A stretch of 64,000 nucleotides of DNA from Beijerinckiaceae bacterium (GTDB lineage Bacteria > Pseudomonadota > Alphaproteobacteria > Rhizobiales > Beijerinckiaceae), in contig JAJPIC010000008.1 of the NCBI GenBank assembly GCA_021324915.1, positions 1 through 64,000 of the forward strand. The letters are read 5' to 3'. This document shows, piece by piece, positions 7,140-15,792 of the stretch. Positions within the stretch are counted from its first letter, which is position 1; every line of letters begins with the position of its first letter. The position numbers and the translations under genes were made by a program. The notes under the pieces were generated by a model. It searched no databases. It worked only from the letters and a program-made list of their open reading frames with translations, and was not told where the DNA came from.

Positions 7140-7580
7140 TCAGCTCAAGATGCGCGACGGCAGATCCGAGGGCTGCGAGACTTCGCGGACAAGCTCTCCG
7201 ACTTCCGATTCCGGCACATATTGCGCGATGTCGGCTTGCGCAATCATGCCGCAGCAAGCCCCGTCGATGTCCACGACGGGCGCTCGCCTGATTTGATTGT
7301 CGGCGAGCATGCCGCAACATTCGTCGAGGTCCATCTCCGGCGTGACGGTCACGATCGGATTCGACATCACCGAGCGGACATTTGCGCTCGGGTCCAATCC
7401 CTTTGCGACGCCTCGGCAGGCAATGTCGCGATCGGTCACGATGCCGACAAGCTGATGATCGCCGTCGACGACCGGAATTGCGCCGCAGTTCTGATCCGCC
7501 ATGAGTGCGGCGGCGGTTTCCAAACTCGTGTCCGGGCTGCAACAGACAGGATCCTTTGTCATCACTTCTTGAACCTGCAT
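7140..7580 (-). CDS. CBS-domain pair protein
   Basis: The protein has 146 residues, taking ATG 7580 (MQVQEVMTKD) with AAAGG upstream; a longer frame to 7721 adds a low-complexity leader and is not supported. Two CBS modules are visible: VMTKDPVCCSPDTSLETAAALM...GAIPVVD...VGIVTDRDIA and VMSNPIVTVTPEMDLDECCGML...RAPVVD. CBS pairs bind adenine nucleotides and regulate other proteins; no effector domain is fused here. It is Cys-rich for this family, with paired CC at three sites. It converges with the SDR gene, 10 bp apart. Confidence 0.88.
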   Translation of the reverse strand: MQVQEVMTKDPVCCSPDTSLETAAALMADQNCGAIPVVDGDHQLVGIVTDRDIACRGVAKGLDPSANVRSVMSNPIVTVTPEMDLDECCGMLADNQIRRAPVVDIDGACCGMIAQADIAQYVPESEVGELVREVSQPSDLPSRILS

Positions 7581-7928
7581 GGCTTGAACCTTTTCGTGGT
7601 GCCGCACTGCCGCTCGAGGCCGCCGCGACAAGGATTGGGACGATACTCGCTGCACCTCATCTTGTGCTTCTGCGAGCGAGAGCTGATTTGGGCGCACGCC
7701 CCCGCCCGTCAAGTGCGCCAAGACGAGCTCGAAGCCAATCGCGCGCGAGCGATGCAGCTCGGAGCGGGCAAATCAGCGAGGCCTTAAGGCGCGAGCTATG
7801 TACGCGAACTTCAAGCCACGACCCGCATTATTAACTATCGGCCACATAGTTGGCCACGTAGGAGAAAGCGGCGTAGCAAAGCCTCGTCTCGCTTTGCTTG
7901 ATGCGGTGCCGCAGAAGGAGTGGATGCA

Positions 7929-8399
7929 ATGAAGAACGTCCTGAAAAAGGCGCTGGCCGTTACGGCTGCAACGGCCTTGTTGGGTGCTGCAGCCGCGAGC
8001 CCCGTCGCGGCGCGTGTCGGCGGCGGGTTTGGTGGCGGATTCCATGGTGGAGGCTTCGGCGGTGGATTCCACGGAGGCTTCGCTGGCGTCCACGGTGGCT
8101 TCCATAGCGGCTTCGCGGGCGCCGGCTGGCGCGGCGGCGGCTGGCATGGAGGCTGGGGCGGCGGTTGGCGCGGCGGCTATGCGCGCGCCGGCTGGGGCCA
8201 TGGCGGCTGGGGTTGGCGCCGCGGCTGGGGCTGGGGGCCTGGATGGGGCTGGGCCGCTTGGGATGCAGGCCTCGGATTAGGCCTTGCTGTCGACCTGGCT
8301 GCTGCACCCTATTACGGATATCCCTGCTATTACGGCTATGGCTATGGCTATCCTTATGGTTATGCCTGCGGCTATGGATATCCGGTCGCCTATTGGTGA
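7929..8399 (+). CDS. Secreted glycine/tryptophan/tyrosine-rich protein
   Basis: The protein has 156 residues. The ATG at 7929 follows GAAGGAG and starts a signal peptide (MKNVLKKALAVTAATALLG, cleavage near VAA-RV). The mature region is built of GGGFGGGFHGG-type and GGGWHGGWGGGW repeats, then a short hydrophobic stretch (GLGLGLAVDLAAAPYY) and a Tyr/Gly tail (GYGYGYPYGYACGYGYP). Such proteins are common in Rhizobiales and are of unknown role, perhaps envelope-associated. The GTG at 7920 overlaps the ribosome-binding site. Confidence 0.7.
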   Translation: MKNVLKKALAVTAATALLGAAAASPVAARVGGGFGGGFHGGGFGGGFHGGFAGVHGGFHSGFAGAGWRGGGWHGGWGGGWRGGYARAGWGHGGWGWRRGWGWGPGWGWAAWDAGLGLGLAVDLAAAPYYGYPCYYGYGYGYPYGYACGYGYPVAYW

Positions 8400-8424
8400 G
8401 CGCATATAACACTGAAGACGGAGG

Positions 8425-8458
8425 AGCCGTCGGCAGAAGCCGGCGGCTTCTTCTTTTT
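8425..8458 (+). terminator. Rho-independent terminator
   Basis: A 10-bp stem AGCCGTCGGC/GCCGGCGGCT with one wobble pair (8425-8434, 8439-8448), followed by TTCTTCTTTTT. It ends the Gly-rich protein gene and lies 5 bp from the end of rnhA. Confidence 0.75.
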
Positions 8459-8462
8459 GCGT

Positions 8463-8909
8463 CTACGTCTTTCTCAGAAAGGGCCGCATGCCTTGGCGTG
8501 CGAGCTCGTCGGCGCGTTCGTTGTTCGGGTCTCCGGCATGGCCCTTGAGCCAATGCCACGTCACTTTGTGAGCAACCGCGGCGGCTTCGAGTCTCTGCCA
8601 AAGCTCGGCGTTCTTCACCGGCTTCTTTTCCGCCGTCTTCCAGCCGTTCTTCTTCCACGTGTTGAGCCATGTGGTGATGCCGCCGCGCAGATAAGCGGAA
8701 TCGGTATAGACGTCGGCCTCGCAGGCGCGCGTCAAAGCTTCGAGCGCTTTGATTGCCGCCATGAGCTCCATGCGATTGTTGGTCGTCATCGGCTCGCCGC
8801 CGGAAAGCTCCTTGCGATGCGCGCCAAAGGTCAAAACGGCGCCCCATCCGCCGGGGCCGGGATTGCCCGAACAGGCCCCGTCCGTCCAGATCGCGACGCG
8901 TTCACTCAA
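8463..8909 (-). CDS. rnhA: Ribonuclease HI
   Basis: The protein has 148 residues and cleaves the RNA strand of RNA:DNA hybrids. The catalytic carboxylates are all visible: Asp10 ([11 protein letters not shown]), Glu48 (NRMEL), Asp70 (VYTD) and Asp134 (ERADELA), with His124 in KGHAG. No ATG is available; the start is taken as TTG 8909, which overlaps the thrB stop as TTGA. This gives the usual family length and implies translational coupling to thrB, the usual partner in this order. Confidence 0.93.
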   Translation of the reverse strand: MSERVAIWTDGACSGNPGPGGWGAVLTFGAHRKELSGGEPMTTNNRMELMAAIKALEALTRACEADVYTDSAYLRGGITTWLNTWKKNGWKTAEKKPVKNAELWQRLEAAAVAHKVTWHWLKGHAGDPNNERADELARQGMRPFLRKT

Positions 8910-9886
8910 AGCTCGCGCCCCGGATCTCTGAGCCCCAAGTCGCGCGCGCTCTTGCAGCGCTGGTGAAATCGCAGGCGCTTGATGTAGTCGAGCGGGTCTT
9001 TCGGCTTGACCAGCGCGCCGGGCGGTACATTCAGCCAGTCGACGAGACGCGTGAGCGCAAAGCGCAGGGCCGAGCCGCGCGCCAGAACCGGCAGCGCTTC
9101 GATTTCGGCTTTGGTGAGCTTGCGCATGCGCTGATAGGAGTCGATCAGCGCCATGCCCTTCGTCACATTGAAGGAGAGATCCGGCTCGAAACACCAGGAA
9201 TTGAGACAGACCGCAAGGTCATAGGCGAGGAAATCCGTGCAGGCGAAATAGAAATCGATGAGCCCCGAGACTTCGTCGCCTAGAAAGAGAACATTGTCTG
9301 GGAAAAGATCGGCGTGGATCGTGCCGCGCGGCAGATCGCGCGGCCAGGCAATCGCGAGAAAGGCGAGCTCATCGGCAATAAAGGAGGCAAGTCCCGCCTG
9401 CACTTCACGCGCACGCTCCTTCGCCGTTCCAAAGAGAGAGGGCCAGGATTCGAGCGAGAGCGCATTCGGCCGCACCAGATCGAAATCGGCGCCGGCGCGA
9501 TGCAATTGGCCGAGCGCCAGGCCGAGCGCAGCGCATTGCGGCGGGCTCGGCCTGCGGCTCGAGACGCCTTCGAGAAAGGTGACGATCGCCGCCGGGCGTC
9601 CGGCGAGCTTGCCGAGCGTCACGCCGTTTTGCGTCTTGACGGGCTGCGGGCAGGGCAGGCCGCGCGCCGCGAGATGTTCCATCAATGTCAGAAAGAAGGG
9701 GAGGTCGGAGGCGGCGACACGCTTCTCGTAAAGCGTCAGAATGAAAAGGCCCGCTTCGACGTGCAGGAGAAAGTTGGAGTTTTCAACCCCTTCGGCAATG
9801 CCTTTGTAAGAGAGCAAGCGGCCGAGACCGTAATCGGCGAGAAACGCCTCGAGCTCGACGTCGGAGACTTCCGTATAGACGGCCAT
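8906..9886 (-). CDS. thrB: Homoserine kinase
   Basis: The protein has 326 residues. It is the APH/ChoK-fold ThrB of alphaproteobacteria, not the GHMP type. It shows EGVENSNF near residue 32, the catalytic loop HADLFPDN at 191-198 and the metal-binding DFYF from 211. It phosphorylates homoserine for threonine synthesis. It begins at ATG 9886 and overlaps rnhA by 4 bp at its end. Dispersed palindromic repeats lie directly upstream. Confidence 0.93.
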   Translation of the reverse strand: MAVYTEVSDVELEAFLADYGLGRLLSYKGIAEGVENSNFLLHVEAGLFILTLYEKRVAASDLPFFLTLMEHLAARGLPCPQPVKTQNGVTLGKLAGRPAAIVTFLEGVSSRRPSPPQCAALGLALGQLHRAGADFDLVRPNALSLESWPSLFGTAKERAREVQAGLASFIADELAFLAIAWPRDLPRGTIHADLFPDNVLFLGDEVSGLIDFYFACTDFLAYDLAVCLNSWCFEPDLSFNVTKGMALIDSYQRMRKLTKAEIEALPVLARGSALRFALTRLVDWLNVPPGALVKPKDPLDYIKRLRFHQRCKSARDLGLRDPGREL

Positions 9887-9917
9887 GCTGCGCCCGGGAT
9901 CACGCTGGTTCCGGATC

Positions 9918-9955
9918 GGATCGATCCGAAATCATGAAAGTGATCGACTCTAAAG
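9918..9955 (-). repeat. Dispersed intergenic repeat, family B
   Basis: Read on the minus strand this matches 33489-33527 with few differences: TTTAGA, ATCGATCAC-like core, TTCATG, TTT and GGATCGATCC. It lies upstream of thrB. Confidence 0.6.
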
Positions 9956-10016
9956 AGCGGAATTCAAGTGAAAAACCGGCGGCCATTTCTGGCGTCCCGC
10001 TTCGGCATTCCGATTG

Positions 10017-10172
10017 GACTTCGGAAAACCGGCTTCCACCTTTCCGGATCATGCTCTTTTGATTGAGCATGATCACTTCGGAAAACCGGCTTCCACTTTT
10101 CCGGATCATGCTCTTTTGATTGAGCATGATCACTTCGAAAAACCGGCTTCCACTGTTCCGGATCATGCTCTA
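10017..10172. repeat. Three tandem copies of a 57-bp palindromic repeat (family A)
   Basis: GGAAAACCGGCTTCCAC followed by TTCCGGATCATGCTC and TTTTGATTGAGCATGATCAC recurs at 10023, 10080 and 10137 with an exact 57-bp period and one or two changes per copy. Each unit contains GAGCATGATC-type inverted arms. Single or double members recur at 13569-13615 and 51441-51538. Such elements are intergenic and non-coding in Rhizobiales; frames through them are artefacts. Confidence 0.85.
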
Positions 10173-10892
10173 GGCCGCATTTTCTTGGCGCATCGTGACA
10201 TCCGCCGTGGGTTCCGCCAAGGGCGGAGCCAAGCTCTCGGGATGGATTACGCCGCAGGAGACGATGAGCTTGACGGCCTCGTCGGGCGTCAGCGCGACTT
10301 CGATCACCGAGCTCGCCGGCATGAAAAAATAAAATCCGGTCGTCGGATTGGGCGTGCACGGCAGGAAGACCGAGACGTAGGGTTCGCCGACCGGCGGCAG
10401 TTTCGCGGCAACGGCATCGGCCGGCGTTACCGAGATGAAGACGAGCGTCCATGTGCCTTTGACCGGAAATTCGATCAGGCCGACCTTGCGGAAGGACGTT
10501 GCAGATTGCGAGAACAAGGTCTCGAAGACCTGCTTCACGCTCTTGTAGATCGAGCGGATGATCGGCATGCGCCCGAGCAGAGCCTCGCCGAGCGCGATGA
10601 GGCTGCGACCGGCGAGATTGGCGGCGAGAAAGCCGAGGAGGGTGAGGCCGAGAAAGGCGACGATGACGCCAAGGCCCGGAAGCGGGAAGGGGAGGTAGGT
10701 GTCGGGCCAGAAGCGTGTCGGAAGGAGCTTCTTGACCCAGCCGTCGACCGTATCGATGAACCACCAGACGAGGTAGAGCGTGACCGCGAGCGGGCCTGCG
10801 ACGACTAGGCCCGCCAGGAACCAATTACGGATATGGGCGCCGATACTCGCACCTTTCGGGGGTGGGTCGTCGGCCGGGGAGAATTGCGTCAT
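10170..10892 (-). CDS. DUF502 family membrane protein
   Basis: The protein has 240 residues. It has two long hydrophobic segments near the N-terminus (about 26-48, WFLAGLVVAGPLAVTLYLVWW, and 75-95, GVIVAFLGLTLLGFLAANL), then the DUF502 signatures RMPIIRSIYKSVKQV and VSVFLPCTPNPTTGF near 175-195. Function is unknown; the family is widespread and membrane-bound. It stands alone, with repeats downstream. The C-terminus is variable and charged. Confidence 0.85.
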   Translation of the reverse strand: MTQFSPADDPPPKGASIGAHIRNWFLAGLVVAGPLAVTLYLVWWFIDTVDGWVKKLLPTRFWPDTYLPFPLPGLGVIVAFLGLTLLGFLAANLAGRSLIALGEALLGRMPIIRSIYKSVKQVFETLFSQSATSFRKVGLIEFPVKGTWTLVFISVTPADAVAAKLPPVGEPYVSVFLPCTPNPTTGFYFFMPASSVIEVALTPDEAVKLIVSCGVIHPESLAPPLAEPTADVTMRQENAA

Positions 10893-11092
10893 AGATCGTC
10901 TCGCTTCCGAGACTTCTTAGCAGGAGAGCTGCCGGTGCGGCGAAAAATACGCGAATTCCCGCGCCGCTTCTGCACTGCCCAACCGAAACTTCCAGTTTAG
11001 TCTAGCGGAGCTGTAGATTAATCGATTTCCGCGCGACAGAAAGAAAAAATACCTCCGGAATGCTGATTTTGAGGGCAGGATGCTTCAAGACG

Positions 11093-11122
11093 CGTGACAT
11101 TGCGTCACGTCTAAGCTAAAAA
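11093..11122 (+). promoter_or_regulatory. Promoter-like site with a palindrome, upstream of a candidate small RNA
   Basis: GTGACA (11094-11099), 17 bp, TAAAAA (11117-11122) is a usable -35/-10 pair. A perfect 6-bp inverted repeat CGTGAC/GTCACG (11093-11098, 11104-11109) covers the -35 and could be an operator. Confidence 0.4.
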
Positions 11123-11128
11123 CGCGCC

Positions 11129-11318
11129 GCCATCCAAACAGGCCTCCGGCACTGCCTCTGGCCAATCCGGGATGTGCACTGTCCAAGTCGTGGGAGGAAG
11201 CCTTCTTCGCGTGCCGGCGTCGCCAGGCGCCCTTTCCCCCAAGAGGGAACGAGCCCGAAGAAGGTCTAGGACGAGGGAGAGAAGGCGAGGCGCTCATCCG
11301 CCTCGCCTTTTCCTTTTT
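11129..11318 (+). ncRNA. Candidate structured small RNA ending in an intrinsic terminator
   Basis: There is no protein gene on the plus strand here, yet a very strong plus-strand terminator exists at 11282-11318. Upstream, CCTTCTTCG (11201-11209) pairs perfectly with CGAAGAAGG (11256-11264) and encloses a smaller hairpin TTCCC/GGGAA. A promoter-like pair is at 11094-11122. The size, about 190 nt, is that of many bacterial regulatory RNAs. I could not match it to 6S, SRP, tmRNA or RNase P RNA. Confidence 0.4.
11282..11318 (+). terminator. Strong rho-independent terminator with no plus-strand gene before it
   Basis: Perfect 11-bp stem AAGGCGAGGCG/CGCCTCGCCTT (11282-11292, 11299-11309), then TTTTCCTTTTT. 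On the minus strand no T-run follows, so it is not a good terminator for tgt. Confidence 0.85.
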
Positions 11319-11358
11319 CAGTCGTCGATCGCTGCATCACTGTCGCACGTCGTAATGA

Positions 11359-12474
11359 CTAACCTATCTCGCCTTCTGCCCAAGCACGTTTTGTCTCCAC
11401 GCAGAATAGGTCAAAACGTCCAAGCTCGATCGCGGCGCGCATGCCCGCCATCAACTCTTGGTAATAGGCGAGATTGATCGCGGTGAGCGCCATCATCGCG
11501 AGAATCTCGCCAGCCTTGACGAGATGGTGCAGGTAGGCGCGGGAGAAATTACGCGCCGCTTCGCAGGAAGATTCCGGATCGATAGGGCGCGGATCCGCGG
11601 CATGGCGCGCATTGCGCAGATTGATCCGGCCGTAGCGGCTGTAGACGAGCCCATGACGGCCGGCGCGCGTCGGCAAAACGCAATCGAACATGTCGATCCC
11701 GCGGCGCACGGATTCGAGAACATCATCCGGCGTGCCGACGCCCATGAGATAGCGCGGGCGCGCCTCCGGCAGATGGGGCAGGGTAGCTTCGATCGTCGCC
11801 AGCATGACCGCTTGCGGCTCGCCGACCGCGAGGCCGCCCAAAGCGTAGCCTTCGAAATCCATGTCGACGAGGGCCCGCGCGCTCGCCTTGCGCAAATGAG
11901 GCGATGCGCCGCCCTGAACGATGCCGAAGAGGGCGTGGCCGGGCTCAGCGCCGAAGGCGCGCTTGCTGCGCTCCGCCCATCGCAGCGACAGCAGCATTGC
12001 CCGTTCGACTTCGGTGTCCGGCGCGGGCAATCTCACGCACTCGTCGAGCTGCATCTGGATGTCGGAGCCGAGGAGCCGCTGGATCTCCATGGCGCGCTCC
12101 GGCGAAAGCCGATGGCGCGCGCCGTCGATGTGCGATTGGAAGGTGACGCCGTTCTCATCGATCTTTCTCAGCTTAGCGAGCGACATCACTTGATAGCCGC
12201 CGGAATCGGTCAAGATCGGCCAGGGCCAGTCCATGAATCGGTGCAAGCCGCCGAGTTCGGCGATGCGCTCAGCGCCCGGCCGCAACATGAGATGGTAAAC
12301 ATTGGAAAGCACGATATCGGCGCCGAGCGCATGCACGTCGCCCGGATACATGGCTTTAACCGTCGCGGCAGTGCCGACCGGCATGAAAGCGGGCGTTCGG
12401 ATTTTCCCGCGCGGCGTCGTGATGGCGCCGGTGCGCGCCGCGCCGTCCCGCTTGGCGATCTCGAACTGGAACAC
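11359..12474 (-). CDS. tgt: Queuine tRNA-ribosyltransferase (tRNA-guanine transglycosylase)
   Basis: The protein has 371 residues from GTG 12474, which follows GGAGG and the queA stop directly; the ATG at 12504 would overlap queA by 29 bp. It exchanges G34 of GUN-anticodon tRNAs for preQ1. Visible motifs: [25 protein letters not shown] with the general acid Asp, FGIVQGG, and [12 protein letters not shown] with the nucleophilic Asp. The expected zinc motif CxCxxC reads SSCEAA instead (Ser302, Cys304, Ala307), so two of three zinc cysteines are missing. It is co-transcribed with queA. Confidence 0.95.
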   Translation of the reverse strand: MFQFEIAKRDGAARTGAITTPRGKIRTPAFMPVGTAATVKAMYPGDVHALGADIVLSNVYHLMLRPGAERIAELGGLHRFMDWPWPILTDSGGYQVMSLAKLRKIDENGVTFQSHIDGARHRLSPERAMEIQRLLGSDIQMQLDECVRLPAPDTEVERAMLLSLRWAERSKRAFGAEPGHALFGIVQGGASPHLRKASARALVDMDFEGYALGGLAVGEPQAVMLATIEATLPHLPEARPRYLMGVGTPDDVLESVRRGIDMFDCVLPTRAGRHGLVYSRYGRINLRNARHAADPRPIDPESSCEAARNFSRAYLHHLVKAGEILAMMALTAINLAYYQELMAGMRAAIELGRFDLFCVETKRAWAEGEIG

Positions 12475-12475
12475 G

Positions 12476-13537
12476 TCACCCTCCGGGGAAGAGCAGGCAC
12501 GCATCGCCGTAGGAATAGAATCGATAGTTCGTCTCTATGGCATGGGCGTAAGCGGCTTTCATCACTTCGGTCCCGCAAAACGCGCAGACGAGCATGAACA
12601 AGGTCGAGCGCGGCAGATGGAAATTGGTGAGCAAAAGATCGACCGCGTTGAATTTATATCCGGGTGTGATGAAGAGATTTGTCTCGCCGCTATAAGCTCC
12701 GATCGTTCCGTCTTGCCGCGCGGCCGATTCGAGAAGCCGCAGCGACGTCGTGCCTACGGCCAGGATGCGCCGTCCCTCAGCGCGCGCCCCATTCAGCCGC
12801 GCAGCTACCTCTTCGCTGATCTCGCCCCATTCCGCGTGCATTTTGTGGGCGCTCGTATCCTCGGCTTTCACCGGCAGAAAGGTACCGGCGCCTACATGGA
12901 GCGTGATCTGCGCGACCTCGATCGCGCGGGCGCCGAGTGCGCCCACGAGTTCGGGCGTGAAATGAAAGCTGGCGGTCGGTGCCGCAACCGCGCCCGGCCG
13001 ACGCGCAAATAGCGTTTGGTAGTCTTGCGCGTCGCACGCATCTGGCGCGCGTTTGCTGGCGATATACGGGGGCAATGGCATCTGTCCCAAGGCTTCGATC
13101 GCCCTGTCGAGCTTTTCGCCTGTCGCAAAAAATCCGAGCAAGACTTCGCCCTCGGCATGTTTTTCGAGGATTTCTGCTTCGAGCTCCGCGCTCTTGCCGG
13201 AAAAGAGAAGTCTGTCGCCTCTTTTCAATTTTTTCGCCCCCTTGGCAAACGCGAGCCAGCGCGTCGCGTCGAGCCTCTTATGCAGCAGGATTTCGATCCT
13301 TGCGCGATTTTCGCCGCGCCGACGATAGGCTTCGAGCCGCGCGGGGATCACGCGGGTGTCATTGACGACGAGAACGTCGCCTGGATTCAGCAAATCCGGT
13401 AGATCGCGGATTGTCCGATCTTCGAAATCCTTCGTCCGTGGGCGCACGACGAGCAGGCGCGCTGCATCGCGCGGCACGATCGGGCGCAGTGCGATGCGTT
13501 CCGGCGGCAGATGAAAATCGAAGACGTCGACGCGCAT
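12476..13537 (-). CDS. queA: S-adenosylmethionine:tRNA ribosyltransferase-isomerase
   Basis: The protein has 353 residues and is taken from ATG 13537 ([16 protein letters not shown]), the family start; the ORF could be read up to 13573. It transfers the ribosyl group of SAM to preQ1 in tRNA, giving epoxyqueuosine, the step after Tgt. Conserved blocks: [46 protein letters not shown]. Its TGA lies 1 bp before the tgt GTG. A family A repeat lies just upstream. Confidence 0.95.
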   Translation of the reverse strand: MRVDVFDFHLPPERIALRPIVPRDAARLLVVRPRTKDFEDRTIRDLPDLLNPGDVLVVNDTRVIPARLEAYRRRGENRARIEILLHKRLDATRWLAFAKGAKKLKRGDRLLFSGKSAELEAEILEKHAEGEVLLGFFATGEKLDRAIEALGQMPLPPYIASKRAPDACDAQDYQTLFARRPGAVAAPTASFHFTPELVGALGARAIEVAQITLHVGAGTFLPVKAEDTSAHKMHAEWGEISEEVAARLNGARAEGRRILAVGTTSLRLLESAARQDGTIGAYSGETNLFITPGYKFNAVDLLLTNFHLPRSTLFMLVCAFCGTEVMKAAYAHAIETNYRFYSYGDACLLFPGG

Positions 13538-13568
13538 GTTCCTCACGCCGGGATTTGCGTGTTCCTTA

Positions 13569-13615
13569 AGCACGATCCCGAAAAGTGGCTACCGGTTTTC
13601 GGACAAGATCGTGCT
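13569..13615. repeat. Dispersed palindromic repeat, family A
   Basis: AGCACGATC (13569-13577) and GATCGTGCT (13607-13615) flank CCGAAAAGTGG and CCGGTTTTCGG. It is a single divergent copy of the family seen in tandem at 10017-10172. Confidence 0.7.
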
Positions 13616-13676
13616 CAAAGCGACCGCATCTTCCTCTAGCGAGCCCGCAAGCGTGAGGCATTGAGAAACGAGGCGT

Positions 13677-14132
13677 TCAGCTCACCGTCGCCGTGACGAT
13701 CCTGTCGGGGTCTTTCGCCGGTTCGCCGCGTTTGATCTTGTCGACGTTTTCCATTCCGGAGACCACCTTCCCCCAAACCGTATATTTGCGATCGAGGAAG
13801 CGGGCATCGTCGAAACAGATGAAGAATTGCGAATTGGCTGAATCCGGATGTTGCGCGCGCGCCATGGAAACGGTGCCGCGCACGTGCGGTTCGGCATTGA
13901 ACTCGGCCTTGAGATCCGGATATTTCGAGCCACCCGTTCCGGTGCCGTGCGGACAGCCGGTTTGCGCCATGAATCCGTCGATGACCCGGTGGAAGGCGAC
14001 ACCGTCGTAGAATTTCTCGCCCACGAGCTTCTTGATATGGGACACGTGAGCCGGCGCGAGATCGGGCCGCATCTCGATCACGACCTCACCTTTCGTCGTT
14101 TCGAGCGTGAGCTTATTGCCGGGTGCGACCAT
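13677..14132 (-). CDS. ppiB: Cytoplasmic peptidyl-prolyl cis-trans isomerase (cyclophilin)
   Basis: The protein has 151 residues from ATG 14132 (MVAPGNKLTLETTKGEVVIEM); a longer frame to 14231 has no leader character. Cyclophilin landmarks: FYDGVAFHRVIDGFMAQTG, GTGTGGSKYPDLKAEF, SMARAQHPDSANSQFFICF and YTVWGKVVSGMENVD. It has no signal peptide, so it acts in the cytoplasm in proline isomerisation. It belongs with queA-tgt and the periplasmic paralogue at 15210, but petA in the other orientation now separates the two cyclophilins. Confidence 0.93.
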   Translation of the reverse strand: MVAPGNKLTLETTKGEVVIEMRPDLAPAHVSHIKKLVGEKFYDGVAFHRVIDGFMAQTGCPHGTGTGGSKYPDLKAEFNAEPHVRGTVSMARAQHPDSANSQFFICFDDARFLDRKYTVWGKVVSGMENVDKIKRGEPAKDPDRIVTATVS

Positions 14133-14299
14133 GGTTTTCTCCCAAGACTCTGCGAGGGCCCAATAGTCGAAACGCCGACCCAGGTAAACATTTCTTTCGG
14201 CCGATGGCCGAGGCCTCTCTGCATCGGCCAAGCCGATGGCCGATTTCTGCGAGCGCCCTAATATGTTAGCGTTTTCGCGCCGACGACAGGGTGGAAATC

Positions 14300-14980
14300 A
14301 TGCCGCATGTTCCTTCTCCCGATCCGCTTCTTGCTTCCGATCCTTTGCCGGGAACGCCGCACGAGGCGGAGCCAAGAAGGCGCGACTTTCTGTTTCTCGC
14401 GACCGGCGCTTTCGGGGTCGTCGGGACGATTGCGGCGCTGGTGCCGCTTTTCGCCCAGCTCACGCCCGATGCTTCGACCATCGCTGCGGGCGGCCCGATC
14501 GACATCGATCTGAAGGGAATTCAGCCGGGTCAAATGATCATTGCGCGCTGGCGCTCGCGGCCGATCTTCATCATCAGGCGGACGCCGAGCCTTCTCAAGA
14601 CATTGCAATCGCCGGAACTCGTCGCGCTTCTGTCGGACCCCTTCTCGCGCGTCAATCAGCAGCCGGATTATGCCGCCAATTGGCATCGTTCGATCAAACC
14701 GGACTATGGCGTCCTCGTCGGCATCTGCACGCATCTCGGTTGCATTCCGGAATTCTTTCCCAATCCCAGCGCGACGACGCCGACGGGGGATTGGCTCGGC
14801 GGCTATTTCTGCCCTTGCCACGGCTCGAAATATGATCTCGCCGGGCGCGTCTTTAGAGGCGTCCCGGCCCCCTATAATTTGCCGGTGCCCCCTTACAGGT
14901 TCGTCAGCGATACGATGTTGCGCATCGGCGAGAATCCGGAAGGCAGCACGTATGATCTCGATGATATCGTGCAGCTTTAG
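14300..14980 (+). CDS. petA: Ubiquinol-cytochrome c reductase Rieske iron-sulfur subunit
   Basis: The protein has 226 residues from ATG 14300. A Tat-like anchor [14 protein letters not shown] begins near residue 26, followed by one membrane helix. The 2Fe-2S ligands are CTHLGC and CPCHGS, both intact. It is longer than many alphaproteobacterial PetA proteins because of a segment between them and the anchor ([16 protein letters not shown]). petB and petC, normally directly downstream, are absent: the next gene is on the other strand. So this is an orphan or second Rieske gene, inserted between two cyclophilin genes. Confidence 0.93.
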   Translation: MPHVPSPDPLLASDPLPGTPHEAEPRRRDFLFLATGAFGVVGTIAALVPLFAQLTPDASTIAAGGPIDIDLKGIQPGQMIIARWRSRPIFIIRRTPSLLKTLQSPELVALLSDPFSRVNQQPDYAANWHRSIKPDYGVLVGICTHLGCIPEFFPNPSATTPTGDWLGGYFCPCHGSKYDLAGRVFRGVPAPYNLPVPPYRFVSDTMLRIGENPEGSTYDLDDIVQL

Positions 14981-14995
14981 AAGTCGAGTAGCCTT

Positions 14996-15025
14996 TCCCG
15001 GACGGCGCGCAGCGCCGATCCGGGA
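14996..15025. repeat. Hairpin repeat after petA (possible terminator)
   Basis: TCCCGGACGGCGC (14996-15008) pairs with GCGCCGATCCGGGA (15012-15025) with one bulged base. This CCCGGA...TCCGGG type of dispersed hairpin is frequent in Rhizobiales. The remaining bases to 15209 show no gene. Confidence 0.5.
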
Positions 15026-15209
15026 TCCAGAGTCTGAAGGCTTAGATTCCCTGGCCCCGGGATCTGCGCCCGTCGTGTCCTGCGCGAAGCGCAGGGCGTC
15101 GATCTAAGGGCGCATGGAGCGTCCTATCGCGGACTTGCCGGCGACGTGAGCACGAGAGCGTGATCTTTTCGGAGAAGCGCTGCGCGCCCCGCCGGCTTAT
15201 GCTTCTCAG

Positions 15210-15785
15210 CTATTTCTGTTTCGCGGCCCTTGCGGGCTTCGCGTCCGAGGCGAGCTGCATCTTCACGATCTTGTCGGGATCGGTGACCATTCCGTTCTGC
15301 TCCTTGTCGCCCTTTTTGATTTTGTCGGCGACATCCATTCCGGCGATCACCTGGCCAAACAGCGTATATTGACCGTCGAGGAAATCGGAATCGGCGAGGC
15401 AGATGAAGAATTGCGAATTTCCTGAATTCGGGTCCTGCGCGCGCGCCATGCCGACGGCGCCCCGCTTGAACGGCGCGTTGGAGAATTCCGCCGGCACATT
15501 GGGCAGATCGGAGCCGCCCGTGCCCGTGCCGGTCGGATCGCCTGTCTGCGCCATGAAGCCTTCGATCACGCGATGGAAGACAATGCCGTTGTAAAAACCG
15601 CGCTTCGTCAAGGTCTTGATCTGCGCGACCGTCTTGGGCGCGAGATCGGGGCGCAGGAGGATCGTGATGCGTCCGTCCTTCGTGTCGAGATAGATGATGT
15701 CGTTGAGATTGGGCGCGGCGGCGAGCGGGGCCGCGAAGGAACTGAGGGCGAGGGCGAGAAGCAGATTGCGTCGATTCAACTTCAT
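15210..15785 (-). CDS. Periplasmic peptidyl-prolyl cis-trans isomerase (cyclophilin)
   Basis: The protein has 191 residues from ATG 15785. A signal peptide MKLNRRNLLLALALSSFAAP (cleavage after LAA) directs it to the periplasm. The cyclophilin core shows FYNGIVFHRVIEGFMAQTG, GTGTGGSDLPNVPAEF, ARAQDPNSGNSQFFICL and YTLFGQVIAGMDV. The Lys/Ala-rich C-terminus is typical of this subgroup. It begins 7 bp after the coaD stop, so it is co-transcribed with coaD. Confidence 0.92.
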   Translation of the reverse strand: MKLNRRNLLLALALSSFAAPLAAAPNLNDIIYLDTKDGRITILLRPDLAPKTVAQIKTLTKRGFYNGIVFHRVIEGFMAQTGDPTGTGTGGSDLPNVPAEFSNAPFKRGAVGMARAQDPNSGNSQFFICLADSDFLDGQYTLFGQVIAGMDVADKIKKGDKEQNGMVTDPDKIVKMQLASDAKPARAAKQK

Positions 15786-15792
15786 TTTGTCC

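Larger units (their letters stand above)
10893..11358. other. Long gap without a protein gene
   Basis: No coding frame is credible. The right half holds the candidate small RNA described at 11129-11318. The left half (10893-11090) is A+T-richer near 11000-11060 and shows nothing else. Confidence 0.5.

Noticed and set aside
9900-10166. Short frame with repeated SMIRKSGSRFSEV-type text
   Set aside because: It is the translation of the 57-bp intergenic repeat array, not a gene.
10017-10172. CRISPR array
   Set aside because: The units are directly adjacent copies with no variable spacers and no cas genes nearby.
11129-11318. 6S, SRP, tmRNA or RNase P RNA
   Set aside because: The conserved core motifs of these RNAs that I know are not present and the gene neighbours differ from the usual ones.
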